From DASQGA01 sp035535315 (GTDB taxonomy: Bacteria; Actinomycetota; Thermoleophilia; Gaiellales; Gaiellaceae): a DNA stretch of 8,773 nt. Under the pieces are notes generated by a model. That model made no database searches and was not told where the DNA came from. It saw only the letters and a list, made by a program, of their open reading frames with translations. The stretch lies in NCBI GenBank assembly GCA_035535315.1, contig DATLQD010000167.1, positions 1 through 8,773 on the forward strand, given 5' to 3'. Position 1 is the stretch's first letter. The number at the start of each line of letters is the position of its first letter. Below, piece after piece: positions 1 through 5,865 of this stretch. Both the position numbers and the translations under genes were made by a program.

Positions 1-1
1 C

Positions 2-2398
2 CTTCCTGCCGACTGGGTGGTCGGGACAACCGCGCTCAACGGTCCGAATGCTCACGCCTACCTCGACGTGAACTCGGACAACGTCGCCGAAGAGGTCGGG
101 CCCACCTCGACACCCCCAGCCGGACCAATCTGGGACTACGGCAGAACGGCGATCGCTCCGTATGCGGGCAGCAACTGCCCGGCCATGCCCAGCGGCTGTG
201 CCTGGAACCACAACGTCGCCGACAGCTGGGTCGCGAACAGGGACCAGACCGCCACACAGCTCTTCTACTACGTCAACACGTTCCACGACTATCTCGAGGC
301 TCCCCCGATCGGGTTCAACGCAGCAGCGGGGAGCTTCGAGGGAGTCGACCCCCTCCTGGCCGAGGCTGACGATGGAGCCGACGGCCTCCATGGGGAAGGC
401 CTTCCGGACACGAGCCACCGGAACAACGCGAACATGTTCACGCCCCCGGACGGCTCCTCGCCCCGCATGCAGATGTACCTGTTTGCGCCTCCCTCGTTCC
501 CGGCCGTGAGCGGCAGCGACGACGCGTCGGTCGTCTACCACGAGTACACGCACGGTCTTTCCAGCAGGCTCGTCACCGATGCGAACGGCTTCCAGGCGTT
601 GAACTCCGCCCAGGCCGGCGCGATGGGGGAGGGCTGGAGCGACTGGTATGCGATGGACTACCTCGTCGGTGCCTTGCTGGCGCCGAACGCCGTCGTGGAC
701 GGCGACGTCACACTCGACCGTTACGTTGGCAGAAACCTTCAGCTCCTGCGCTCGGAAGGCCTCGATTGCCCGGTCGGCTCTGCCGGCGCCTCCTGCCCGG
801 GCAAGGTGCTCGCAGGCTCGGGCGGCTACACCTACGGCGACTTCGGCCGAATCTTCGGCTCCCCCGAGGTACACGCCGACGGTGAGATCTGGGGCCAGAC
901 GCTCTGGGATCTCCGCATGGCCATCGGCTTTTCGGATGCCCGAGGGCTTGTCACGCGCGCAATGGAGCTCTCGCCGCCCGAGCCGTCGTTCCTCGACATG
1001 CGCAATGCCATCCTGCAGGCGGACACGGTTGCGGGGGGCGCACTCCACAACCAGATCTGGCAGGTCTTCGCGGACCGCGGCATGGGCTACTTCGCCGCGA
1101 CCGTCGACTCCCGGGACACCGCTCCTGTCGAGGACTTCTTGCTGCCACCCGCGCCAGGCGGCCCGACGGGCTCGCTCGGCGGGATCGTGACGAACTTCGA
1201 CAGCGGCTTGCCGGTCGCAGGAGCCCGTGTCGGAGTGGCCGGTCACGACTCCGGATTCGCGGGCGGGCTCGGCGCCGACGCCGGACCTGCGGGCGACTAC
1301 GCCGTTTCCGGGATCGCGGCCGGCTCCTATCCGAGAGTGCTGGCGACGAAACCGGGGTACGACAGGCATGTTCTGGATTCCGTCCCGATCGCCGCCGGGG
1401 CCCGGACGACGCGGAACTTCATTCTTCGCCGGGACTACGCCTCGCTGGCGGGCGGCTCGACTCTCGCTTCGTACACCGGTCCGAACTACTCGGGCTTCGG
1501 GTGCGGTCCGGGCGCAGCATTCGACCAGTCGCTCTCCACGGGCTGGAGCACCGACGTCGCCGGGGGCGCGAAGTCCGTCACGGTTCGGTTGCCGATCCCG
1601 GTCGATGTCATCGACTTCGCGATCGACCCCGGGGCGGTCTGCGGAGATGATGACACTGCCTCGCTCGGCCAGTTCTCGATCGCCACCTCTTCCGACGGAG
1701 TCAACTTCACCGCGTCAGCCGCCGGCGCGTTCAACGCTGCACACAACCACCGCCTGAATCGCGTACCGCCGAGCGGCGGTACCGCCCGCGTTAGGTTCGT
1801 CCGGCTGACGATGCACTCGCCTCAAGGAAGCGCGGGCTCGGGCGCGCAGTACATGGACGTCTCCGAGCTCGAGGTCTACGGGCTCCCGCTCGCGCCCAAC
1901 ACAACGCTCGTGTCGCACCCGCGCAAGCTCACACGGAAGCGCACCGCGATGTTCGGTTTCTCATCGTCGCTCGCCGGGTCGACCTTCCAGTGCCATGTCG
2001 ACCGGAGCCCCTTCACCGCCTGCACGACGCCGACCACGGTCAGATCGCTTACCCACGGGACCCACACGTTCTATGTTCGCGCCCGGAAGGACGGGGCATT
2101 CGACGCCACCGCCGCCAAGTGGACGTGGCGGGTCGACCTGAAGCGCCCGAACACGACAATTCTGACGGTACCTCCCGCGAGGTTCGCCCTCCGGACAGCG
2201 CGGTTCGTCTTCCGCTCGTCGGAGAGCGGCTCGACCTTCCAGTGCAGTCTCGACGCGAGGAGGTTCCGAGCCTGTTCGGCCCGGAAGACGTACCGCGGTC
2301 TTTCACACGGCAGGCACGTCCTCCGGGTGCGGGCGAAGGACCGGGCGGGGAACCTCGACCCGACACCGGCGCGCCACGTCTGGCGGGTTGGAAGCTAG
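2..2398 (+). CDS. Secreted M36 (fungalysin-type) zinc metalloprotease with C-terminal accessory domains, 5'-truncated by the window edge
   Basis: The reading frame is open at the left edge: codons from base 2 read LPADW before the first possible internal start (GTG at 17), so the true start, signal peptide and propeptide lie outside the window. Numbering from that GTG, the zinc site is HEYTH at residues 175-179 (two His ligands and the catalytic Glu176). The third ligand is Glu205 in GEGWSD, 26 residues after the second His, which is the M36 spacing. The catalytic region ends near residue 380. It is followed by a carboxypeptidase-regulatory-like beta domain (about 385-470), a discoidin/F5-8C-like domain (about 475-625) and two Ig-like repeats (627-709 and 711-793). 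M36 enzymes are secreted endopeptidases; the accessory domains probably bind surfaces or substrates. There is no C-terminal membrane anchor or sorting motif. The protease family call is strong; the discoidin call is moderate. Confidence 0.9.
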   Translation, partial: LPADWVVGTTALNGPNAHAYLDVNSDNVAEEVGPTSTPPAGPIWDYGRTAIAPYAGSNCPAMPSGCAWNHNVADSWVANRDQTATQLFYYVNTFHDYLEAPPIGFNAAAGSFEGVDPLLAEADDGADGLHGEGLPDTSHRNNANMFTPPDGSSPRMQMYLFAPPSFPAVSGSDDASVVYHEYTHGLSSRLVTDANGFQALNSAQAGAMGEGWSDWYAMDYLVGALLAPNAVVDGDVTLDRYVGRNLQLLRSEGLDCPVGSAGASCPGKVLAGSGGYTYGDFGRIFGSPEVHADGEIWGQTLWDLRMAIGFSDARGLVTRAMELSPPEPSFLDMRNAILQADTVAGGALHNQIWQVFADRGMGYFAATVDSRDTAPVEDFLLPPAPGGPTGSLGGIVTNFDSGLPVAGARVGVAGHDSGFAGGLGADAGPAGDYAVSGIAAGSYPRVLATKPGYDRHVLDSVPIAAGARTTRNFILRRDYASLAGGSTLASYTGPNYSGFGCGPGAAFDQSLSTGWSTDVAGGAKSVTVRLPIPVDVIDFAIDPGAVCGDDDTASLGQFSIATSSDGVNFTASAAGAFNAAHNHRLNRVPPSGGTARVRFVRLTMHSPQGSAGSGAQYMDVSELEVYGLPLAPNTTLVSHPRKLTRKRTAMFGFSSSLAGSTFQCHVDRSPFTACTTPTTVRSLTHGTHTFYVRARKDGAFDATAAKWTWRVDLKRPNTTILTVPPARFALRTARFVFRSSESGSTFQCSLDARRFRACSARKTYRGLSHGRHVLRVRAKDRAGNLDPTPARHVWRVGS
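1895..2395 (+). repeat. Tandem Ig-like protein repeats at the C-terminus of the M36 protease
   Basis: Two units of about 83 residues start 84 residues apart (Pro627 and Pro711). Both open with PNTT, then share GSTFQC, a following D, an AC about 10 residues on, a HG-x-H turn and a closing VRA...W-x-WRV or RAKDRAGNLDPTPA. Each unit has two cysteines at matching positions that could form a disulfide. Similar repeats are, from memory, very common in secreted proteins of Thermoleophilia. The second copy keeps the usual AGNLDPTPA ending and the first has drifted (DGAFDATAA), so this is an old duplication. Confidence 0.8.
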
Positions 2399-3333
2399 AA
2401 GCCCGCGTCTTGGACGCCGGTCGCGATCAGGATGAGCACGGCCGCGGCCAACACCAGCCGGTAGACGACGAACACGGAGTAGGTGTGGTGGCGGACATAG
2501 CCGAGGAGGGCCCAGATCGCAACGAGCCCCGTGACAGCAGCCGCGAGCATGCCGACCACGAATGGGCCTGTGGAACCCGGGGGGAGGTCCCCAAAGACGA
2601 CGTCGGTAAGTCCCTTGAGGACAGAGGCGCCGAACACGATCGGGACCAGCAGGAGGAACGAGAAGCGCGCGGCGGCATCGCGGTCGAGACCGAGAAAACG
2701 TGACGCGGTGATCGTTACGCCCGACCTGGAGACACCGGGCGCCAGCGCGAGGCACTGTGCGAACCCGACCACGAGAGCTCCGCGCCAGCCGAGCCCACTC
2801 ATCTCCAGACGGGGAGCGGTCCGGTCCGAGATCCAGAGCAGAACTGCGAACACGGCCATCAGGATTGCGATCTGCCATGGGTCGCCGAGGTGTCTCTCGA
2901 TCACGCTCTCGCCCACGGCTCCGACAAATACGGCGGGGATGGTCGCGCCCAGCACGAACCACGCCACCCGCTCCTCGGGGGTCTCGACCCGCCTCCGCAC
3001 AACGCTTCTGAACCAAGCGACCATGAGTGCCCAGATGTCCCGCCGGAAGTAGGCCACCACCGCGACGAGCGTGCCCAGGTGGAGGGCTACATCGAAGGTC
3101 TTGTTGAACTGCTCGTGAGTCTCCATGTAGTTCCAATCGCCCACCCACGGCACGAGAATGAGGTGGCCGGACGAGGAGACAGGCAGGAGCTCGGTCAGGC
3201 CTTGGACGATGCCGAGGATCAGCGCTTGCCAGTTAGGCAGCGCGCCGGGTCGCTCGCCTGCGCCCGTCGTTGTAAGGACGACCGCCAGGAGAAACGCTCC
3301 GCCGGCCACGACGTAGATGCCGACGCGGCGCAT
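2395..3333 (-). CDS. uppP: Undecaprenyl-diphosphatase UppP (BacA family)
   Basis: Integral membrane phosphatase that converts undecaprenyl diphosphate to the monophosphate, recycling the lipid carrier for peptidoglycan and other surface polymers; overexpressed homologues give bacitracin resistance. The protein is 312 residues. The first signature, QGLTELLPVSSSGH, spans residues 44-57, with Glu48 and His57 matching the E. coli catalytic Glu21 and His30; Gln44 replaces the first Glu, as in many homologues. The second signature, PGVSRSG, spans 200-206 and carries the essential Arg204. Many hydrophobic helices follow. The ATG at 3333 gives a roughly 27-residue N-terminal extension with an extra hydrophobic stretch (about 5-22) relative to E. 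coli UppP, so either it has an added helix or the start is further in. The gene is convergent with the protease gene and divergent from the cytochrome gene. Confidence 0.95.
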   Translation of the reverse strand: MRRVGIYVVAGGAFLLAVVLTTTGAGERPGALPNWQALILGIVQGLTELLPVSSSGHLILVPWVGDWNYMETHEQFNKTFDVALHLGTLVAVVAYFRRDIWALMVAWFRSVVRRRVETPEERVAWFVLGATIPAVFVGAVGESVIERHLGDPWQIAILMAVFAVLLWISDRTAPRLEMSGLGWRGALVVGFAQCLALAPGVSRSGVTITASRFLGLDRDAAARFSFLLLVPIVFGASVLKGLTDVVFGDLPPGSTGPFVVGMLAAAVTGLVAIWALLGYVRHHTYSVFVVYRLVLAAAVLILIATGVQDAGF

Positions 3334-3359
3334 TCGAGGCAGTATCGTATGCGAGCCCG

Positions 3360-3986
3360 GTGGCCCGGACCGATTTGATCGTCGCCCTCATCGAGGGCAG
3401 GAACGACGTCATCATTGGCGTCTTCGCGGCCGTGCTGGTCGGGTTCGCCCTGATCGTCTCGCTGTACGTCCCGCGGCGGTGGCCGGACTTCCCCGGCCGG
3501 CATCTGAAGCTCTTCTCCCTGCTCGCCATCCTCCTCGTCGCGGGCATGCTCGCCGCGGTGGAGGCGTTGGGCGAGGGCCACGACTTCAGCGCTCACGGAG
3601 AGGCGGCAGAGACGACCTCGAGCGAGGGGACGACATCCGCCGAAGGTACGACGAGCGAGCCGGCCACCACCGGGGAGACCGCCACCACCGAGCCGTCCGC
3701 GCCGGCAGGCGACCCCGCCGCGGGCAAGGCGATCTTCGCCTCCGCCGGGTGCGGCACCTGCCACACGCTTCAGGATGCCGGGGCGAATGGGACGGTCGGG
3801 CCGAACCTCGACGACGTGCTCAAAGGTAAGGACCCTGACTTCATTCGCGAGTCGATCGTCGACCCCAATGCCCAGATCGCCGACGGCTTCGCGCCCGGGG
3901 TCATGCCGCAGACGTTCGGCGACCAGCTCGACGACAAGCAGCTCTCGGATCTGGTCGCGTACCTCGCGGACGCGACCGCCCGCTAG
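3360..3986 (+). CDS. Membrane-anchored mono-haem c-type cytochrome
   Basis: The protein is 208 residues from a GTG start. Two hydrophobic helices (about 17-37 and 50-67) are followed by a low-complexity linker rich in Thr, Ser, Glu and Ala (about 75-118), then a compact cytochrome c domain. The haem site is CGTCH at residues 131-135, and Met182 in VMPQTF is the likely distal ligand, so this is a class I fold placed outside the membrane. The gene probably encodes an electron carrier tethered to the membrane by a flexible arm, handing electrons to a terminal oxidase or another complex. No oxidase or haem-attachment gene is present here to name the partner. There is no in-frame ATG near the start and no clear Shine-Dalgarno sequence. 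The GTG lies 26 bp from the divergent uppP start, so the exact start is less certain than the domain call. Confidence 0.88.
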   Translation: MARTDLIVALIEGRNDVIIGVFAAVLVGFALIVSLYVPRRWPDFPGRHLKLFSLLAILLVAGMLAAVEALGEGHDFSAHGEAAETTSSEGTTSAEGTTSEPATTGETATTEPSAPAGDPAAGKAIFASAGCGTCHTLQDAGANGTVGPNLDDVLKGKDPDFIRESIVDPNAQIADGFAPGVMPQTFGDQLDDKQLSDLVAYLADATAR

Positions 3987-4005
3987 CGGCTGGAAAGCGC
4001 AGAGG

Positions 4006-4095
4006 CGGAGAGGGCGGGATTCGAACCCGCGACCCAGCTTTCGCCGAGTACGCGATTTCCAGTCGCGCTCCTTAGGCCAGCTCGGACACCTCTCC
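4006..4095 (-). tRNA. tRNA-Ser (anticodon GGA)
   Basis: Read on the minus strand, the acceptor stem GGAGAGG (from 4095) pairs with CCTCTCC, followed by discriminator G at 4006 as expected for tRNA-Ser. The anticodon stem CGCGA/TCGCG holds loop CTGGAAA, giving anticodon GGA (bases 4058-4060), which reads UCC and UCU. A long class II variable arm forms a six-pair stem capped by GAAA. The T arm is GCGGG-TTCGAAT-CCCGC. The next bases after the discriminator are CCT, so the CCA end is not encoded and must be added by tRNA nucleotidyltransferase. The 3' end faces the cytochrome gene, 19 bp from its stop. I see no clear promoter or terminator for it. Confidence 0.97.
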
Positions 4096-4186
4096 GCGCG
4101 GCGCACATCGTTGCACACGCGCTCGGCCGCTCGGCCGACTGTCCGAGTCCGCGGCGGCAGGTTTTGCCGGCATGTGGGCGGGAAGA

Positions 4187-4200
4187 TCGGTGGAAACCGA
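4187..4200 (+). other. GNRA-capped hairpin just upstream of a ribosome binding site
   Basis: TCGGT (4187-4191) and ACCGA (4196-4200) pair perfectly around a GGAA tetraloop, which fits the stable GNRA class. The hairpin ends two bases before the Shine-Dalgarno sequence of the Rho_N protein gene, so in the mRNA leader it could hold the ribosome site open or shield the 5' end. It is short, and chance is possible. Confidence 0.4.
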
Positions 4201-4202
4201 CG

Positions 4203-4209
4203 AAAGGAG
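4203..4209 (+). promoter_or_regulatory. Shine-Dalgarno site fixing the start at 4215
   Basis: AAAGGAG lies five bases before the ATG at 4215. It picks this ATG over an in-frame upstream start at 4164, whose extra residues look like translated leader sequence. Confidence 0.85.
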
Positions 4210-4214
4210 TGATC

Positions 4215-4556
4215 ATGCCTCCGCGCGGGGTCAAGAAGGGCACGAAGCGAGCCCGTCAGTACGAGCACATCAGGGAGAGCGTGAAGGAACAGGGAAAGTC
4301 CGAGGACACTGCCGAGGAGATCGCGGCGAGGACCGTGAACAAGGAGAGGGCTCGATCCGGCGAGGCCAGGTCGGCGTCCCGCACATCGGCGGGAGACATC
4401 TCGTCCGGCCGGCGTGGAGGGCTGCGGTCGGGCACGAACCGGCCCAGGGGCCGCACGCGAGATCAGCTCTACAGCGAGGCGAGGAACCTTGGAGTCGCCG
4501 GCCGCTCGAAGATGAACAAGGCGCAGCTCCAACGCGCCGTTGACCGCCGCAATTAG
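4215..4556 (+). CDS. Small basic protein with C-terminal Rho_N (SAP-like) domain
   Basis: The protein is 113 residues and very rich in Arg, Lys and Gly. The N-terminal half (about 10-52) contains KRARQYEHIRES and EEIAARTVNKERARSGEA, a conserved block I recall from small actinobacterial and proteobacterial proteins often labelled 'plasmid stabilization' or 'Rho termination factor'. A Gly/Arg/Ser-rich hinge (about 53-80) leads to TRDQLYSEARNLGVAGRSKMNKAQLQRAV (about 81-109), a typical Rho_N helix-extended-loop-helix unit that binds nucleic acid in Rho and related proteins. It lacks any ATPase domain, so it is not Rho. A DNA- or RNA-binding chromatin-like or stress role is inference. There is no partner toxin nearby, so the 'plasmid stabilization' label has no support here. 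The gene has a strong ribosome site and stands alone on a short transcript or leads into the glycosylase gene. Confidence 0.8.
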   Translation: MPPRGVKKGTKRARQYEHIRESVKEQGKSEDTAEEIAARTVNKERARSGEARSASRTSAGDISSGRRGGLRSGTNRPRGRTRDQLYSEARNLGVAGRSKMNKAQLQRAVDRRN

Positions 4557-4641
4557 CGAGAGTTCGGCCGGCATTTCGCCGACGTCGAGAATCGCGGCGG
4601 CAGGCGTCGTGCTCGGGTGCCCGCGTCTACGCTCCCCGGTC

Positions 4642-5259
4642 GTGAGCCGGCGCAAGACCATGTACCGATCGCTCGCCTCGCTGCAGCGTGACAATGCGGT
4701 CTGCCGGGCGTGCCTCGAGGCGGGGTATCCCCTCGGGTCTCTGCCGGTGTTCGAGGGACGTCCGGGCCAGCGAGCGATGATCATCGGCCAGGCGCCGGGC
4801 ATCGTCGAGGGCGAAGAGCTCCGCCCGTGGCGGGGTCGCGCGGGTAAGGCTCTGCGTCGCTGGCTCGAGGTTTCGGAGGACGAGTTCTACGACACGTTCT
4901 ACTGCTGCTCGCTGACTCGCTGCTATCCGGGCCGAAGCCCGGGTGGGCGGGGCGACCGGACACCCACGCAGGTTGAGATCGAGCTCTGCGGCTTCTGGCT
5001 GGACTGGGAGCTGCGGCTTCTCAAGCCGGAGCTCGTGCTCGTGGTCGGCGGGCTCGCAGCCCGCCACGTGCTCGGGCTCTCGCGGTTGACGGAGGCGGTC
5101 GGGTCCTCGACAACGCTCGACGGTGCGATCGCCTTCCCGCTCCCGCACCCGTCCGGGGCGAGCGGCTGGCTGAACGACCCGTCTAACCGGGAAAGGCTCG
5201 AGCGCGCGCTCGTTGTGGTCAGGAAGGCGGTTGCCGCTCTTGGGCCGACAACCGCCTGA
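4642..5259 (+). CDS. Uracil-DNA glycosylase superfamily protein, family 4-like with probable 4Fe-4S cluster
   Basis: The protein is 205 residues from GTG 4642. Four cysteines (21, 24, 94 and 116) match the C-x2-C ... C ... C pattern that holds the Fe-S cluster in family 4 enzymes, and the last sits in the usual PTQVEIELC context. Motif 1 is GQAPG at 49-53, followed by E56 and then PWRGRAGKALRRWL (62-75), which lines the uracil pocket. Motif 2 is HPSGAS starting at His169. These enzymes remove uracil, or other deaminated bases, from DNA to begin base excision repair in the cytoplasm. Motif 1 differs from canonical GEAPG and UdgX GEQPG, so base preference is open. The start could also be ATG 4660; the open frame runs upstream to TTG 4540, overlapping the previous gene, but that stretch shows no conserved features. 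The 3' end overlaps the convergent membrane-protein gene by 41 bp. Confidence 0.85.
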   Translation: MSRRKTMYRSLASLQRDNAVCRACLEAGYPLGSLPVFEGRPGQRAMIIGQAPGIVEGEELRPWRGRAGKALRRWLEVSEDEFYDTFYCCSLTRCYPGRSPGGRGDRTPTQVEIELCGFWLDWELRLLKPELVLVVGGLAARHVLGLSRLTEAVGSSTTLDGAIAFPLPHPSGASGWLNDPSNRERLERALVVVRKAVAALGPTTA

Positions 5260-5692
5260 GGATAGGAAGCCCGTACCAGAACCAGACGAGCAGCCCGGCC
5301 AGGAGTGAGGTGGTGATCCCCGTGGCGAGTGCCCCAAAGAGGATGTCCGTGATCAAAAAGGTGGTGCCCATGACCGCGCCCGCCAAGAACACGGTTCCGA
5401 CGATCGCGAGCCGATTCGAGCGGAGGAGCAGCGCTTCCTTATCGTCCCGCCTGAACTGGATGCGGTGATTGGCGGACGGCGCGATCAGGAAGGTGATTGC
5501 CATCGCCGCCGAGACGAAGGTCGCGAAGTAGACGTCCTTCTGAACGGCGGTGATCTGCGAGAAGCGCTGTGAGAAGGGGACGGTGAGAAGGAACGCAAAG
5601 AGCACCTGCACGCCCGGAAGCGCCACGCGGAGCTCGTTCAGGAGCTCGATCAGCTCACGGTCTACCCGCTCCTTTTTCGTCTCCTCGGCCAC
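5219..5692 (-). CDS. Four-helix membrane protein, DUF6328-like
   Basis: The protein is 157 residues from a GTG start. A charged cytoplasmic-looking N-terminus with RVDRELIELLNELRVA (about 9-24) is followed by four hydrophobic helices at about 27-40, 53-71, 95-115 and 119-140. The loop after helix 2 has IAPSANHRIQFRR (70-82), and a basic tail closes the protein. The ELLNELRVALPGVQVLFAFLL block, the AP...HR...FR loop and the helix count match my memory of the DUF6328 family, common in actinobacteria with no known function. No catalytic motif is visible, so transport or signalling would be guesswork. The last 41 bp of the gene are antisense to the end of the glycosylase gene, and its 5' end faces the Rpf-like gene across a shared 173-bp spacer. 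Confidence 0.8.
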   Translation of the reverse strand: MAEETKKERVDRELIELLNELRVALPGVQVLFAFLLTVPFSQRFSQITAVQKDVYFATFVSAAMAITFLIAPSANHRIQFRRDDKEALLLRSNRLAIVGTVFLAGAVMGTTFLITDILFGALATGITTSLLAGLLVWFWYGLPILRRLSAQERQPPS

Positions 5693-5865
5693 GCGAGGTG
5701 TCTACCTGGTCCCGTAGGTACGACGCAAGCGGCCCTGAGCGGTAGATAGGGTCTTCTGCGGCTCTCAGCCAGGAGAGCCGACGGGAGGGGTCCTGCGGCA
5801 CATCGGTCCTCTTCCGTGCGTCCGCGCCCAATGGGCGTTGTTCTTGTCGTTTCCGGAAGGGGTTC
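5693..5865. promoter_or_regulatory. Divergent spacer with four inverted repeats (promoter or leader region)
   Basis: This gene-free stretch separates the divergent DUF6328-like and Rpf-like genes and must hold promoters for both. It contains TACCT/AGGTA (5703-5707 with 5716-5720), GGCCCT/AGGGTC with one wobble pair (5731-5736 with 5748-5753, 11-nt loop), a perfect 8-bp stem CGGCTCTC/GAGAGCCG (5759-5766 with 5773-5780, 6-nt loop) and CGCCC/GGGCG (5825-5829 with 5833-5837). These could be operators or a folded leader for the Rpf-like mRNA. I do not see the conserved core of the c-di-AMP riboswitch that precedes some actinobacterial rpf genes. Confidence 0.5.
5855..5862 (+). promoter_or_regulatory. 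Ribosome binding site of the Rpf-like gene
   Basis: GGAAGGGG lies three bases before the ATG at 5866. The spacing is short, but the purine run supports this start, which also gives a good signal peptide. Confidence 0.6.

Noticed and set aside
2303..3148. Long alternative reading frames antisense to or overlapping uppP, including 2303-3148 (-) and 1990-2703 (+)
   Set aside because: They are frame shadows in GC-rich DNA: Arg/Pro/Ser-rich, without domains, and overlapping genes with clear family motifs.
3980..3989. 10-bp palindrome CCGCTAGCGG over the cytochrome stop codon
   Set aside because: It has no loop or T-tract and is too short to be a terminator; likely chance in GC-rich sequence.
4006..4095. 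tRNA-Ser as an attachment site for an integrated element
   Set aside because: tRNA genes are frequent integration sites, but there is no integrase, no repeated tRNA 3' end and no shift to mobile-type genes on either side.
4122..4137. Tandem CTCGGCCG direct repeat upstream of the tRNA
   Set aside because: It is only two 8-bp copies in GC-rich sequence with no linked element, so there is no basis for calling it a regulatory or mobile repeat.
4215..4556. Plasmid stabilization or toxin-antitoxin component
   Set aside because: Relatives are sometimes labelled this way, but there is no paired gene and the domains suggest only nucleic-acid binding.
3219..4802. A 527-codon minus-strand reading frame
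   Set aside because: It runs antisense through the cytochrome, tRNA, Rho_N and glycosylase regions, has biased Arg-rich composition and shows no domain.
5721..5753. c-di-GMP (GEMM) riboswitch from GACGCAA followed by GGCC and GGTAG
   Set aside because: The other strand of the core (GGCAAACC type) is absent upstream and the helices do not fit, so no call is made.
5767..5780. Cobalamin riboswitch piece (AGCCAGGAGA)
   Set aside because: The matching upstream elements, above all GCCACTG, are missing, so the resemblance is too short to count.
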